Below are positions 36,087 through 46,756 of a stretch of 64,000 nucleotides of DNA, in pieces. Position 1 is the first letter of the stretch. Every line of letters begins with the position of its first letter. Below the pieces are notes generated by a model. That model ran no database searches. It was given only the letters and a program-made list of their open reading frames with translations, and was not told where the DNA came from. Both the position numbers and the translations under genes were made by a program. Source of the stretch: Allium sativum (lineage: Eukaryota; Streptophyta; Magnoliopsida; Asparagales; Amaryllidaceae); NCBI GenBank assembly GCA_030737875.1, contig CM060919.1, positions 803,813,160 through 803,877,159 of the forward strand, read 5' to 3'.

Positions 36087-37415
36087 ATGATGATCAAGAG
36101 AATTGAAGCAGGTGAAAACACGAACTTCCAAATAGATGGCAAGGGAATTCTTAGATTTCAAGGGCGGATTTATGTTCCATATATCAAAGACCTAATAAGG
36201 GAAGTTTTGGATGAGGGTCACAAATCAAAGCTTTTCATCCATCCCGGTGTGAGCAAGATGTATCAAGACTTAAAGCGCACATTTTGGTGGAGATCTATGA
36301 AGAGGGATATATCCATTTATGTGAGTAGATGTCCTACATGCCAACAAGTAAAATGTGATCAACAAAAGCTTGCGGGGTTGTTGCAGCCATTGGAAGTTCC
36401 AGATTGGAAGTGGGACCAAATCTCCATGGATTTTATAGACGGTCTACCTCGTACTAGGAAACGAAATGACAGCATATGGGTGATCGTGGATCGCTTCACA
36501 AAATCCGCTCATTTCATACTTGTCAAGTCCACTAGAACTGCTCAAAGTCTGGCGCAAATCTATTTCAAAGAAATCGTCAGGCTACATAGGTAATAAAACT
36601 AAATCTTTCCTTTTCATCATAATCTGAATGAAAATTTTCATTTCCGGATTAAATAATAACCTTTTGTTTTAAACAGAGTTCCTAGTAGCATTGTTAGCGA
36701 CCGTGATCCTATCTTTGCTAGCAAATTTTGGGAAGCATTCCAAAATGAGTTGGGAACGATGTTAAATCTCAGTACCGCATATCACCCTCAGACTGACGGT
36801 CAGACTGAGCGAGTGAATCACATACTGGAAGATCTATTGCGAGCTTGCATACTCGATTTTGGAGGTTCTTGGGAGGATCACTTGCATTTAGTTGAATTCT
36901 CATATAACAATAGCTATCAGGCAAGTTTGAAAATGTCTCCATTTGAAGCCTTATATGGTAGGCCATATAGATCGCCAGCGTGTTGGGTTGAAAAAGGAAA
37001 TCGGCTTGTATTGGGTCCAGACATGGTCCGAGAAGCTTCAGACAAAGTTGATTTTATTAAGAAGCGATTATTGACTGCCCAAAGTAGGCAAAAGAGCTAT
37101 GCAGATGTAAGAAGGAGAGAGTTGGCTTTTGAAGTGGGTGACTATATCTATTTGAAAGTTGCTCCAATGTGAGGTGTAATCCGTTTTGGAAAAATAGGGA
37201 AATTAGCACCTAAATTCATCGACCCCTTCCCTATTCTTGAAAAGATTGGCACCTTAGCCTACAGAATTCAGATGTCCGACTGGTTGCCTAGAGTACACGA
37301 TGTATTCCATGTATCTCAACTTCGAAGGCATGTCCATGATCCAGATCTGATTGTGGAAGAAGCAGCACAACAAGATTTGGAGATTACCCCAAGCCTTGCT
37401 GTGAGAAGGGAACAC
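36087..37415 (+). pseudogene. pol: Element B integrase, in two exon-like parts (stop codon)
   Basis: The first part (to 36589) has the zinc-binding 'IHPGVSKMYQDLKRTFWW' and 'CPTCQQVK' and the first catalytic Asp in 'ISMDFIDGLP'. It ends at the conserved 'LHG-VPxSIVSDRD' position. An 87-bp GT-AG segment follows (36590-36676). The second part begins 'VPSSIVSDRDPIFASKFW' (second Asp). It then has 'TAYHPQTDGQTERVNHILE' with the catalytic Glu, and the C-terminal 'GPDMV' region. A TGA at 37170-37172 replaces the usual Arg of 'MRGVIRFG', a likely CGA-to-TGA decay. The C-terminal domain continues to a stop at 37416-37418. Confidence 0.92.
36590..36676 (+). other. Candidate spliceosomal intron in the element B integrase
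   Basis: The segment begins ATAG|GTAATA and ends TTTTGTTTTAAACAG|AG. It is AT-rich with a U-rich stretch, has stops right after the donor, and is 87 bp long, a common plant intron size. Removing it joins the two integrase halves in frame with no loss or gain at the conserved LHG/VPxSIVSDRD boundary. An alternative is a small insertion that happens to end in AG. The exact GT and AG at a protein-perfect junction favour an intron. Confidence 0.7.
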
Positions 37416-37417
37416 TG

Positions 37418-37570
37418 AAAATTATTGGCAAGGAGACTAGGAAGCTGAGAAATAAAAGTATCAACCTAGTCAAGGTGCAATGGAGCGGTGATCCTAGAGA
37501 CTACACTTGGGAAACCGAGGAGAGTATCAAACAAGCCTATCCCAAATGCAGAGTGGATATCACCGATTAG
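37418..37570 (+). pseudogene. pol: Element B chromodomain-like C-terminal tail
   Basis: After a frameshift relative to the integrase C-terminus, 50 codons read 'INLVKVQWSGDPRDYTWE' and 'ESIKQAYPKC', ending at a TAG at 37568-37570. The pattern VxWxG...ATWE...YP is the core of the chromodomain-like tail of chromoviruses, which directs integration to marked heterochromatin. The aromatic cage cannot be judged with confidence. Confidence 0.8.
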
Positions 37571-37662
37571 ATTTTATTTTGAGGTACGCTTAAAATATTT
37601 TCCATTCTTTACGTTGGTTCCTACCCTTCTATTCTCCTTTTTTTTTCTCTTCGAGGACGAAA

Positions 37663-37682
37663 AGTTCTTAAGCGGGGGAGAT
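37663..37682 (+). other. Polypurine tract of element B
   Basis: AAGTTCTTAAGCGGGGGAGAT-type sequence, preceded by CGAGGACGAA, ends right at the 3' LTR. It primes plus-strand DNA synthesis. Confidence 0.85.
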
Positions 37683-39478
37683 TGTAACAACCCGGAATTT
37701 GATGCCAATTTAAAATTTTCATTTTAGAGATTTTAAGGGTGTTTAAATAGTTGAAATGAATTATTTTAAATAAAAAATGACTAGAAATTTATTTTGATTG
37801 AATTTAATGCGAATATATTTAATTTAATTACAAAAGGAATTAGAAAAGGGCGGTAGTTTGTAAAGTCAAACCTGAACTTTGACTGACCACACAGGATGCA
37901 GAATAAACCGGATTTTGGTGAAACCAAAATATTTAGATCTGTTAATGAATATCTTTCTAACGAATCTGAAAAATCGAAGTTTCATAGCGGGAATCAAAAG
38001 TTATGGCCAAATGAATTTTCAGAAGGGTCGCTATAGAGAATATATCGCCCTTGAAAATAAACATTTTGCATACGACCTCGGAATTCGACGAAACCACTTT
38101 TGTTGGATCCGGGATGTCAAATTATGGCTAGGTTTCAAATTTCATGATTTTTGAAGTTAGTATGTGAGCGTGGCAAAGGAAAATGTGTTTTGGTCAATTA
38201 CAGTTAAATTGGATCGACCAGAAAATGGCCATTTTTCAAACGATCTCAGAATTCAACGAAATTAGTTTTGTTAAGACCGAATCATCAAAACATAACCAAA
38301 AATAATTTTTCTGGATTTTTCTGACTTCGTATGTGACCCCGGTAAAATTAGAAAGTACGTTCGAATTTAATATTAAAGAATTAATTTGAAAATAAAGAAA
38401 ACATACTGTAAACTTCAGAATTGGACTTCGGCAATAGCACCATCGCGTTCAGAAGGCGTCAAAACCTATTGATCGACAGTCGTTGGGCTCCATTTGGAGA
38501 TCGGATGGAAAAACCCTAATTTCTAGAATTAATTAAATTAAAAATAAAATAAAATACCCCAGAAATACCATATAAATACGGGATGAACAGTGCATCATTC
38601 TTCCTCATTTCAAAGCGCCGAAACCCATGAACAGCTCAAATCTTTGAGCTCTGATTTCTCCCAATCCATGGCGAATTGACATGTGCTCCTTTGGACTTTT
38701 TTGAAGAACTTTGAACGCTCTTCCATCTCAGACAAACCCCGCCCCTCCTCGTTGCTCGAGCCGCCTCCACCACCTCCGCGAAGTCCAGCCGAACGCGGGC
38801 CCACTGCGCCACCCACGAGCCGCCGCACCTCCCCTTTTTTTCGGCATTCAGGCGCCTCTCTACCCCCTTCGACCTCCAGCAATCGGTTCCTGAAAACATC
38901 AACTACAGCTCGCGAATCCTTGATTCAAAGTTTTGAACAAACTGAAATTTTAAAGGTAAAATTCAACTCAGTTTTGCGACACTTTTAATCGTTACAGTGA
39001 CAGTTGTAATAAGTCAGTTTTCTAATTTATACATATGAATTTCAAATTGAGATCTTTCAGATCCGAAACCGCCGTGACTTTGAACACGAGATCTGATCGA
39101 GTTCGAACCTTCTTTTCAAATCTAAACAAGGTGAAAATTTATTTTTAATTAAATTTAATTAATTTAATTATTATCCTAGCGTTATGTGAAGTTTGAATGA
39201 TAAATATCATGCTTACGATACAGATCTATTATGTTTTGTCATATTTGATGATGGTTGGTATGTGTTTGTGATGGATAGTTTAGATCCGTATGATTATCAC
39301 CTCTTATGTAATTACTTGTGTTGATTTGGATTGATCTAATTTATCAATTCAAAATAATAGAAATATGATTGTCACATTCTTATGTTATCGCTTTTGTATG
39401 ATTTAAATTAATCAAACTTATCGATTCATAATAAAAGAGACATGCTTTGCCATCGTTATGTTAGTGCTTTTGTTTTAC

Positions 39479-39968
39479 TTGAATTGATCTAGATTATCAG
39501 TTCAACATAGAAAATAAAGATTTGTCTTTTTATTTGAATTGATCTAGATTATCAATTCAACATAGAAAATAAAGATTTGTCTTTTTATTTGAATTGATCT
39601 AGATTATCAATTCAACATAGAAAATAAAGACTTGTCTTTTTATTTGAGTTGATCTAGATTATCAATCCAACATAGAAAATAATGTCTTTTTATTTGAATT
39701 GATCTAGATTATCAATTCAACATAGAAAATAAAGATTTGTCTTTTTATTTGAATTGATCTAGATTATCAATTCAAAATAGAAAATAAAGATTTGTCTTTT
39801 TATTTGAATTGATCTAGATTATCAATTCAACATAGAAAATAAAGATTTGTCTTTTTATTTGAGTTGATCTAGATTATCAATCCAACATAGAAAATAAAGA
39901 TTTATCTTTTTATTTGAATTGATCTAGATTATCAATTCAACATAGTAAATAAAGTTTACATTCTTTTA
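39479..39968 (+). repeat. 55-bp tandem repeat, 9 copies (element B 3' LTR)
   Basis: Units begin at 39479, 39534, 39589, 39644, 39694, 39749, 39804, 39859 and 39914. The spacing is 55 bp except for one 50-bp unit. The higher-order pattern (a GAGTTG variant at 39644 and again at 39859) suggests that a block of about four units was duplicated. Confidence 0.9.
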
Positions 39969-40469
39969 TTTATATGATATAAAAAGTAGGATTTTACGAC
40001 GTAATAAAATTACATTTTCCCATATGTATTAAAGTCAAGAGTTTGCATGTAAATTTAAGTTACATCTGTATAATGTAAAAATAAGGGCATGTAAAATAAA
40101 ATTATATCTTTATAATGTAAATAAGAATGAGAATTTGCATGTAGACTAAAATTACATTTTTCATATGTACTAAAGTTAAGATTTTGACATGAACTAAAAT
40201 TTACATTTTTATATGTAAATAACAAGTAGGATTTACATAGTAAAGAAAATTACATTTTTACAATGTAAAATAAAGGAGGAATTTGCATGGTAATGTGAAT
40301 TTACACCGTATGATAAAAATTACATTTTTTTCTATGTAATTAAAATGTGAATTTACACCATATGATAAAAATTACATTTTCTATGTAATGAAAATGTGAA
40401 TTTACACCGTATGATAAAAATTACATTTTTCTATGTAATTAGAATGGAAGTTTGCATCGTATGATCAAA

Positions 40470-41060
40470 ATCATATTTTTATAATGTAACATATGATGAG
40501 AGTTTACATTGAAATAAAAATTATATTTTTACAATGTAAATAAGAAGTAGAGTTTGCATTGTAATTAAAAATTATATTTTTACAATGTAAATAAGAAGTA
40601 GAGTTTACATTGAATTAAAAATCATATTTTTACAATGTAAATAAGAAGTAGAGTTTGCATTATAATTAAAAATCATATTTTTACAACGTAAATAAGAAGC
40701 AGAGTTTGCATTGTAATTAAAAATCATATTTTTACAATGTAAATAAGAAGTAGAGTTTGCATTGTAATTAAAAATCATATTTTTACAATGTAAATAAGAA
40801 GTAGAGTTTACATTGAATTAAAAATTATATTTTTACAATGTAAATAAGAAGTAGAGTTTGCATTGTAATTAAAAATCATATTTTTACAATGTAAATAAGA
40901 AGTAGAGTTTGCATTGTAATTAAAAATCATATTTTTACAATGTAAATAAGAAGTAGAGTTTGCATTGTAATTAAAAATCATATTTTTACAATGTAAATAA
41001 GAAGTAGAGTTTACATTGAAATAAAAAATCAAATTTTTACAATGTAAATAAGAAGTAGAA
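40470..41060 (+). repeat. 51-bp tandem repeat, about 12 copies (element B 3' LTR)
   Basis: This is the same unit as at 14530-15540, with the TTTACAATGTAAA palindrome in nearly every copy. The minus strand reads as a 17-residue repeat because 51 is divisible by three. I do not regard this as a gene. Confidence 0.88.
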
Positions 41061-41442
41061 TTTGCACTGTAATTAAATTTACATTTTTATATGTAAATTT
41101 AGGATAGGATTCACACTGCAAATATAAGTTACATTTTTTTTATGTAACTAAGATGGGAATGTACATTGAAGTTGAAATCTACATTTTTATATGTATTTAA
41201 AAGTTGGATTTTGCAATGTATCAAAATTTGCATTTTTACATGTAAATAGAAAATAGGAATTTACATAGGAATTAAGTTTACATTTTTTTTATGTAAATGA
41301 AAAGAATGGAATTCACATTTTTAATGTAAGTAAAGAATGAATTTAGGATGCAGTAATATTATCTTCATTTTCAAATGAACTAAAATTTAATAAGGACCGG
41401 TTGTGGTTTAGAGCATTGTTTAAATCGAACGACGTTATTATG

Positions 41443-41487
<45 letters not shown>

Positions 41488-43507
41488 TTAAAATTAAGCG
41501 AATCGAGCGCGGTAGTTCACGTTTTGAAATCATACCTTTAAACGACGATACAAGAAGATCCGACCGTCGGATTTCCTTGAAACTGAAACCGTTAGGACCG
41601 TCTTGGAAAAATCTTTCCAACGATATATATTACGTTAAGATCCAACGGTTAGATTCTGAGAAATGTAAAAATCAAAATTGGTTGAATGCAGTGCCATAGT
41701 CGCCCATTGACTCAAGGCATCGTTATATAAAATTTAATTATTTTAAATAATTAAAATAGGAAGTAATCATTATAAAATGATATCAGCAAATACGAAGGAT
41801 TTTAAATATATATATATATATACGAGGATTATTTGGAAAGTCCGAGCTCTCTCATTCCAAATAATCAAACGACGTTAATTGAAGTATGAAGATGGCGTAT
41901 GAAGACCGTAAATCTTCCCTCGAATGGACAACGATAGAGGCCCTGATTTGACTTGCTCCCAATTCAAGGGTCATGGTAATTGCACAAAACGTACGTGTTG
42001 ATTTCACGAGTTTGGTTTTCGCTCAGACCCAGAGCATAAGCTAATAAATGGATTGTGTGTCTGACATCGTACTCCATTAAATATCTTGATATTAATCTTC
42101 TGTCGAATGTATGGATGTTTGGTGGCGGAGAATTTATTCTCTTGCTTAACACCCTTTCATATATTTCGGCAAAGGATTGGTAGTGCGATATGGATTGACG
42201 ATGTGACATGCTAAGATGCATATGATCAAGGCTTTGTTGAAAAGTAGGCCTTGTGGGACGATCAAAGCATAGCCTGTTTAGGCATAGCTTTGAGTATAGC
42301 GTGACTTCGCGAGCCTCATACGCCGACGGAGTCTAAAACGGGAGAAGGGAACGCAGGGAGAGTAGCACGTTTCTTTCTAGCTAGAAGTGGTGATTGGGCT
42401 TTAACACGGCCCGACATTTTATTTATGTGGATGATGGAATGAGGCGTCTCGGATGATAGGTCCTATAGAATCGGGAAACGTGTGTTCAGGAATTGCCAAT
42501 CCACGAAGCTGTATGTGTGGACCGGCCCTGCAGCTATCCAAGGGTTCACTGCGGGGGATCCTGAGACATTAGCTAAAGTATCTCGAATCGGTAAGGAGCT
42601 CCTCCCTAGCCTTGACTCATGATGGAAATCCAAACTTCCAATACGAACCTACGGATTTGATTGTATTACTAGTATGGAAGCATAGTATTATGGTATCTAT
42701 GTGTCCTAGGATTGATACATTTATTTTGAAATGTTTTGATATATACTAATAATATTATTAAACTCGTATTTGCCGTATTTAGCATGTTTAATCACCATAA
42801 GGTAAAACCCTATCTCTGGTTTGTGTTGCATTGTGTGATGGGACCTGGATCTTATGGTGATTCCATTTTTCTCAAAAGCATAGCATTGTTTTACGATTTA
42901 CTTATTATTTGTTTTGACACTTTAAATTATGCACGGCAATCCATTAGAGTAAACCCGTTCCGCGTTAGCGGCGGGTCTTTGGATTTGCCTTATTAATAGT
43001 GATTAATTAGTTAAGAATTCTCACACCAGTCCCACGACTGACCCATTGTTTGTTTCCACCTTTTTGCAAACTCGGGTGCCCTCCTTTCTACACGGGCAGC
43101 CAAGTAAACAGGTTCATTCTTTGCTTGGAGTCTTTTCTTTGGGGTTGCTTATTATCTTTCTTGGATTTGCTTTCGTGGAGAGGTGATGACTTGGAGCTTG
43201 AAGACATCTATCATTTGCTACTATTGCATTTTTCTTTTTTTAAGTCCAGACATCAAACTTGTTTCATTTCACATTGTTTAAGTTGGAGTTGGAACTTATT
43301 TCTTTTTCTGCAACTTGATGTAATAATTTAGAATTATGCGACTGTGGATTTCCTGTGGTTGATGACATTATATTTCCGCTGCTATGATGTTGTTACTCTA
43401 TTAATTTCCTATACTATGTTGTATCTGTGATCTGTATTATTGTATTTATGTTGTATTCCAAATGATTATTCCTTACTTTCATTCCGTGGAAGTTTGGGGT
43501 CATCACA

Positions 43508-45497
43508 CCCACGGATAAAATCGCTGAGCCCACCAAAGAAACACCTTCTTAGGTGCTGGACATGGGTTCTCCAACTTGAAAAAAAACTCAAAGAGGCGAA
43601 CCAGTGTCTGTTTCCTAGGGCAAGGCAAAAAGTCAGAAAAACCGACATATCCCGAAACGGAAAAATTGCCAATCCAAAAAAATGAGGGGCACCTTGTTAG
43701 GTGAAGGACACAAATTTTATCACTTCTGAGTCAAAGCTCGATGAGATGAATTAGTGTCCGCTCCTCGGGTTGAAGCTTAAAATGGGGAAGGATTAAACAT
43801 GCTGGAAGGACCATCACAAAGCAGAAATCCTAGCCGAAAGAGGGTATCCATTCTTGTTCTTTGTTGTTAACCAAGTCAAACATAGCCAAGATTGGATTAC
43901 AACATTGGAACCAAAGTCCTCCCATGGGGCACGCATAAAAATGCATCACGAAAATACCCCAAACAAATAAACAGAATATTTAATAAAAAATATAAATGGC
44001 TAAGTTGCCAAAGTTAAAACAACAAAAAGCTTACCAGTCAAGACAAATACTAAAAACTGGATGATCCCAGCCTAATAAGAACGTTGTAAGACTAACCGTA
44101 ATGCGATATTAACGTATGAACGCCCCATAATACGATATTAACGTACGAACGCCCCGCAATACGATATTAACGCACGATCACCACGAATTTGTTTAAAAAT
44201 GTGTGTTGTTAAGCAGGGCAAAGAGACATGGCGTGACAAAGACACGAAGAGCACCATAAAACTAGCCAAGCAACCATTCATCAGGATCGCAAAAGTGTCA
44301 CGCATCAAACACAAGTCACAACAAGCATAATATCATGGGCGAGGACACCCGCTTACACAACCGATCGTAAAAGTAGCAAAATAAAAAAGGAGAAGGAAAT
44401 TACATATCTCTAACCTTCCTTGGCCTACCTACTTTCCTCTTAGTCAGAGTAGAACAAAATGGAGGTCCATCACCATGTGCAGAAACAACCGACTACACAT
44501 CCCCAGGGGTGAAAGAAGCAACCACGCTATCTTTGGACCTGAGAACTCGGATCAACTTAGCCTTATCATTTTCCAGAACAAAGATACACTCGAGATTGTC
44601 CTTGTGAAGTCTTTGGAGATCGCAGGACAATGTATGCTAGCCATTTACCTGCTTTGCAGAATGATTTTTCAACAAGTCCATTTGTTTTCCAAATTGATGC
44701 ACAACAATCTCGAGGCGGGCCAACATCTGACCTTTTGCGGCAGTCATGTCATAAGAAAAGTTCTGAGAGTCAGCCGGAGATATATCCACATTTGAAGGAA
44801 CTCCCTGTAAACTCCACCCCGAAACCGCTTAGCAAACCTAGGACTGCAAGGCCCAAGAGCATGGCACGGCCTATTGATGATAGCTTGAAGCTCTATATAA
44901 CAGGGGCTGGAGGGAGAGTTTACAGACGGTTGACCAACTGAATGAATCTCATCTATTGAGACCCCTAAATCGAGGAAGGTTTCCTTTTGACGTCATTCTA
45001 GAGATGGAACCATCCTGCAAACAGATCAGGGAATAACCGTAAGGTTCAAAGGAAGAATGAACATGAGTAAGAATCAGCAAACCTGAGTAGCAATAGAGAG
45101 AAATACGGAATTTCCTTTTTTTCCCTAGTTGAGAAACCCTATTAAAGAAAAATGAGAGCAAAATTAAATGAGAAATAAGAAAATAAGGGGAGATTAAAAG
45201 ACACACAAAGCATTTCTTGCCACATCGGACCAATACTCGGGTACTGAAATAGGTGTCCCATCAGAGTCCAGTTGGTGTGTTCACTTCCCCATGATTCAGC
45301 TATTTGCAATAATGAAAAAATAGTTCAAGCGTCTCACCCAAAGGCGAAGACGCCAATCAGCTGCGATGAAGCAATACTAATCCCTACACGAACGACCCCT
45401 CAACAAGTCAGGACAAGCTTGCCAAACAATATTGCGATCAGACATGTCGAAGCCGGTAATTCCTTGCTAAAAGAAATCACGGACTTCGAGGGGAAAG
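43508..45497 (+). other. Element A 3' untranslated region, after the element B insertion
   Basis: This sequence continues 11653-11952 and ends at the A polypurine tract GAGGGGAAAG (45488-45497). It is non-coding. The ORFs at 44475-44941 and on the minus strand at 44949-45233 show no family motif. Related segments near 43600-43625 and 43748-43772 ('cagtgtctgtttcctaggg' and 'ttagtgtccgctcctcggg') point to a degenerate repeat of about 150 bp. A short tandem repeat lies at 44097-44182. Long repeat-bearing 3' regions are known in Tat elements. Confidence 0.75.
44097..44182 (+). repeat. 29-bp tandem repeat, 3 copies (element A 3' region)
   Basis: Three units with the core ATACGATATTAACGTACGAACGCC-like pattern stand side by side, each with CGATATTAACG and a following ACGAACGCCCC or variant. 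The third unit is more degraded. Confidence 0.85.
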
Positions 45498-46756
45498 TGT
45501 TAATCCCTCAAAAAATCCATACGCACATGGAGCAAAGGATGCAAAATGGATATCATCAGGGTCGGTCGTGCATGATGTGATCCAAGGCATTTAAACGACT
45601 CACAATGGATAGGATGCAACCACACAAAGCAAGACCCAAGTATCAAACCCAAGACAAATCAAGTCGACCAGTACGACCGAAGAAGATGGCACGATATGTT
45701 ATGAGAAATACAGCTCAATAGAGACAAGGATCGTACATTCTGTAAGGACGCCCACAACAATAGGGCACGCTTGATCTAATATCAAAGTTCGGTCGCATGC
45801 ATCAAGACAGGAGTCAAGATCGCACGTATATTTAATAACTGCTCATGAATTGCAACTCCTATCGCTCGACATTCGAATCAGAAACCCATTGGTAGGTTGT
45901 ATACTAACTCCTAGAAAGAGCACATTCACATCTCAAAGTCGCAAGTCTCAGTCGGTCGCCTCTAGACTAATGAAGATCGTCGCTTGCTCACTCAAATCAG
46001 ACACAACCACATTAATGAACTATGATCGGTAGTTCTTTCATCTCGCCATCAAGCAAATCAGATATCTACTCATCGAATGCTAGAAATAGACGCGACCAAA
46101 GAGCACCGACCGAAGTCACTTGCTTAACTACTCAAGAAACTCGCTACATTGAGTCGCTCGCACATGATAACTGAATATAGCCACGGACAGCTGGCTACAG
46201 CTAGCCAGTGGCATGACTGTAATTAACAGGATGAGCGATCCGTAGCCTGCATAAACGGATTTCAAGTCATTCCCCGAAGGAAGCTCACCTATAAATACAC
46301 CATGGCTGCCAACATAAAGGGGATCCAATCTTTGAAACCACGAAGTGCTGCTAAATTCTATTCGGCCATGGCATCAAGTACAATCTTGTGATCAAGGAAA
46401 ACGAAAGCGTCCTCCTTCTCAATCATTCATTCATCCTGCTTCTCCTCAAATTCTACCATTCTCTTGTATAATTCCAAGATTGAAATATATAAACGAGGGT
46501 ATATTGAGTGAATATAGAGATATATAAAAAAAAGAGTTGGTGTATTTTGTAATCCTCATTATAAGATTGAAAATCACCTTCACAGTGGACGTAGGCCTAA
46601 TTAACGGCTGAACCACTCTAAATCTCGTCTCTACTTTACCTTTCTCACATTTTTCATTTTCAATTGCTGATTAAACACGGTTCCACTTATTTCTTACCGT
46701 ATTGGTGAAGTACAGTTTTAGCACCTTGGGTGTTTAGACCAATTTTGGAGTAAACA
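45498..46756 (+). repeat. Element A 3' LTR (1,259 bp)
   Basis: This is the partner of 4711-5968. It has the same ends and a TATA box at 46290-46297. It is followed directly by the target duplication ACACC and the resumed old family C LTR. Confidence 0.93.

Larger units (their letters stand above)
11953..43507 (+). mobile_element. Element B: chromovirus (Ty3/gypsy) with about 6-kb LTRs, hosting the young family C copy
   Basis: The element runs from TGTAACAACTCGG at 11953 to ATCACA at 43507. The flanking duplication is CTCAC (11948-11952) and CCCAC (43508-43512), with one change. It has 5' LTR, initiator-Met primer site, gag with two zinc knuckles, protease split by the family C insertion, RT, RNase H, integrase with a candidate intron, a chromodomain-like tail, polypurine tract and 3' LTR. 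Without the inserted C copy it is about 16.5 kb, most of it LTR. Long LTRs, this primer site and the C-terminal tail fit the Tekay/Del group of chromoviruses (inference). Confidence 0.92.
37683..43507 (+). repeat. Element B 3' LTR (5,825 bp)
   Basis: This is the partner of 11953-17977. It keeps the TATA box (38571-38578), the 101-codon leader ORF (38683-38988), the donor-like GTGAAA (39131) and the hairpin GAGAATTTATTCTC (42128-42141). The tandem arrays differ in copy number from the 5' LTR: more 55-bp units and fewer 51-bp units. A long (TA)n run lies at about 41444-41482. Confidence 0.93.
4711..46756 (+). mobile_element. Element A: Tat/Ogre-like Ty3/gypsy retrotransposon, hosting nested insertions
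   Basis: The outer element runs from TGTTAATCCC at 4711 to GTAAACA at 46756. It is flanked by the perfect 5-bp duplication ACACC (4706-4710 and 46757-46761). Its parts in order are 5' LTR, tRNA-Lys primer site, gag, protease, RT, RNase H, a second RNase H of the type found only in Tat-lineage elements, integrase, a long 3' untranslated region and the 3' LTR. Element B (11953-43507) splits the 3' region. Without B the element is about 10.5 kb. All coding parts are broken, so it is dead. Confidence 0.93.

Noticed and set aside
40808..41032. Minus-strand ORF with a 17-residue repeat (NSTSYLHCKN core)
   Set aside because: It is produced by the 51-bp LTR repeat; the matching array in the 5' LTR does not keep the frame.
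44475..45233. ORFs in the element A 3' region (44475-44941 plus strand, 44949-45233 minus strand)
   Set aside because: No domain, no Tat-lineage extra-ORF motif recognised, and composition like the surrounding non-coding sequence.
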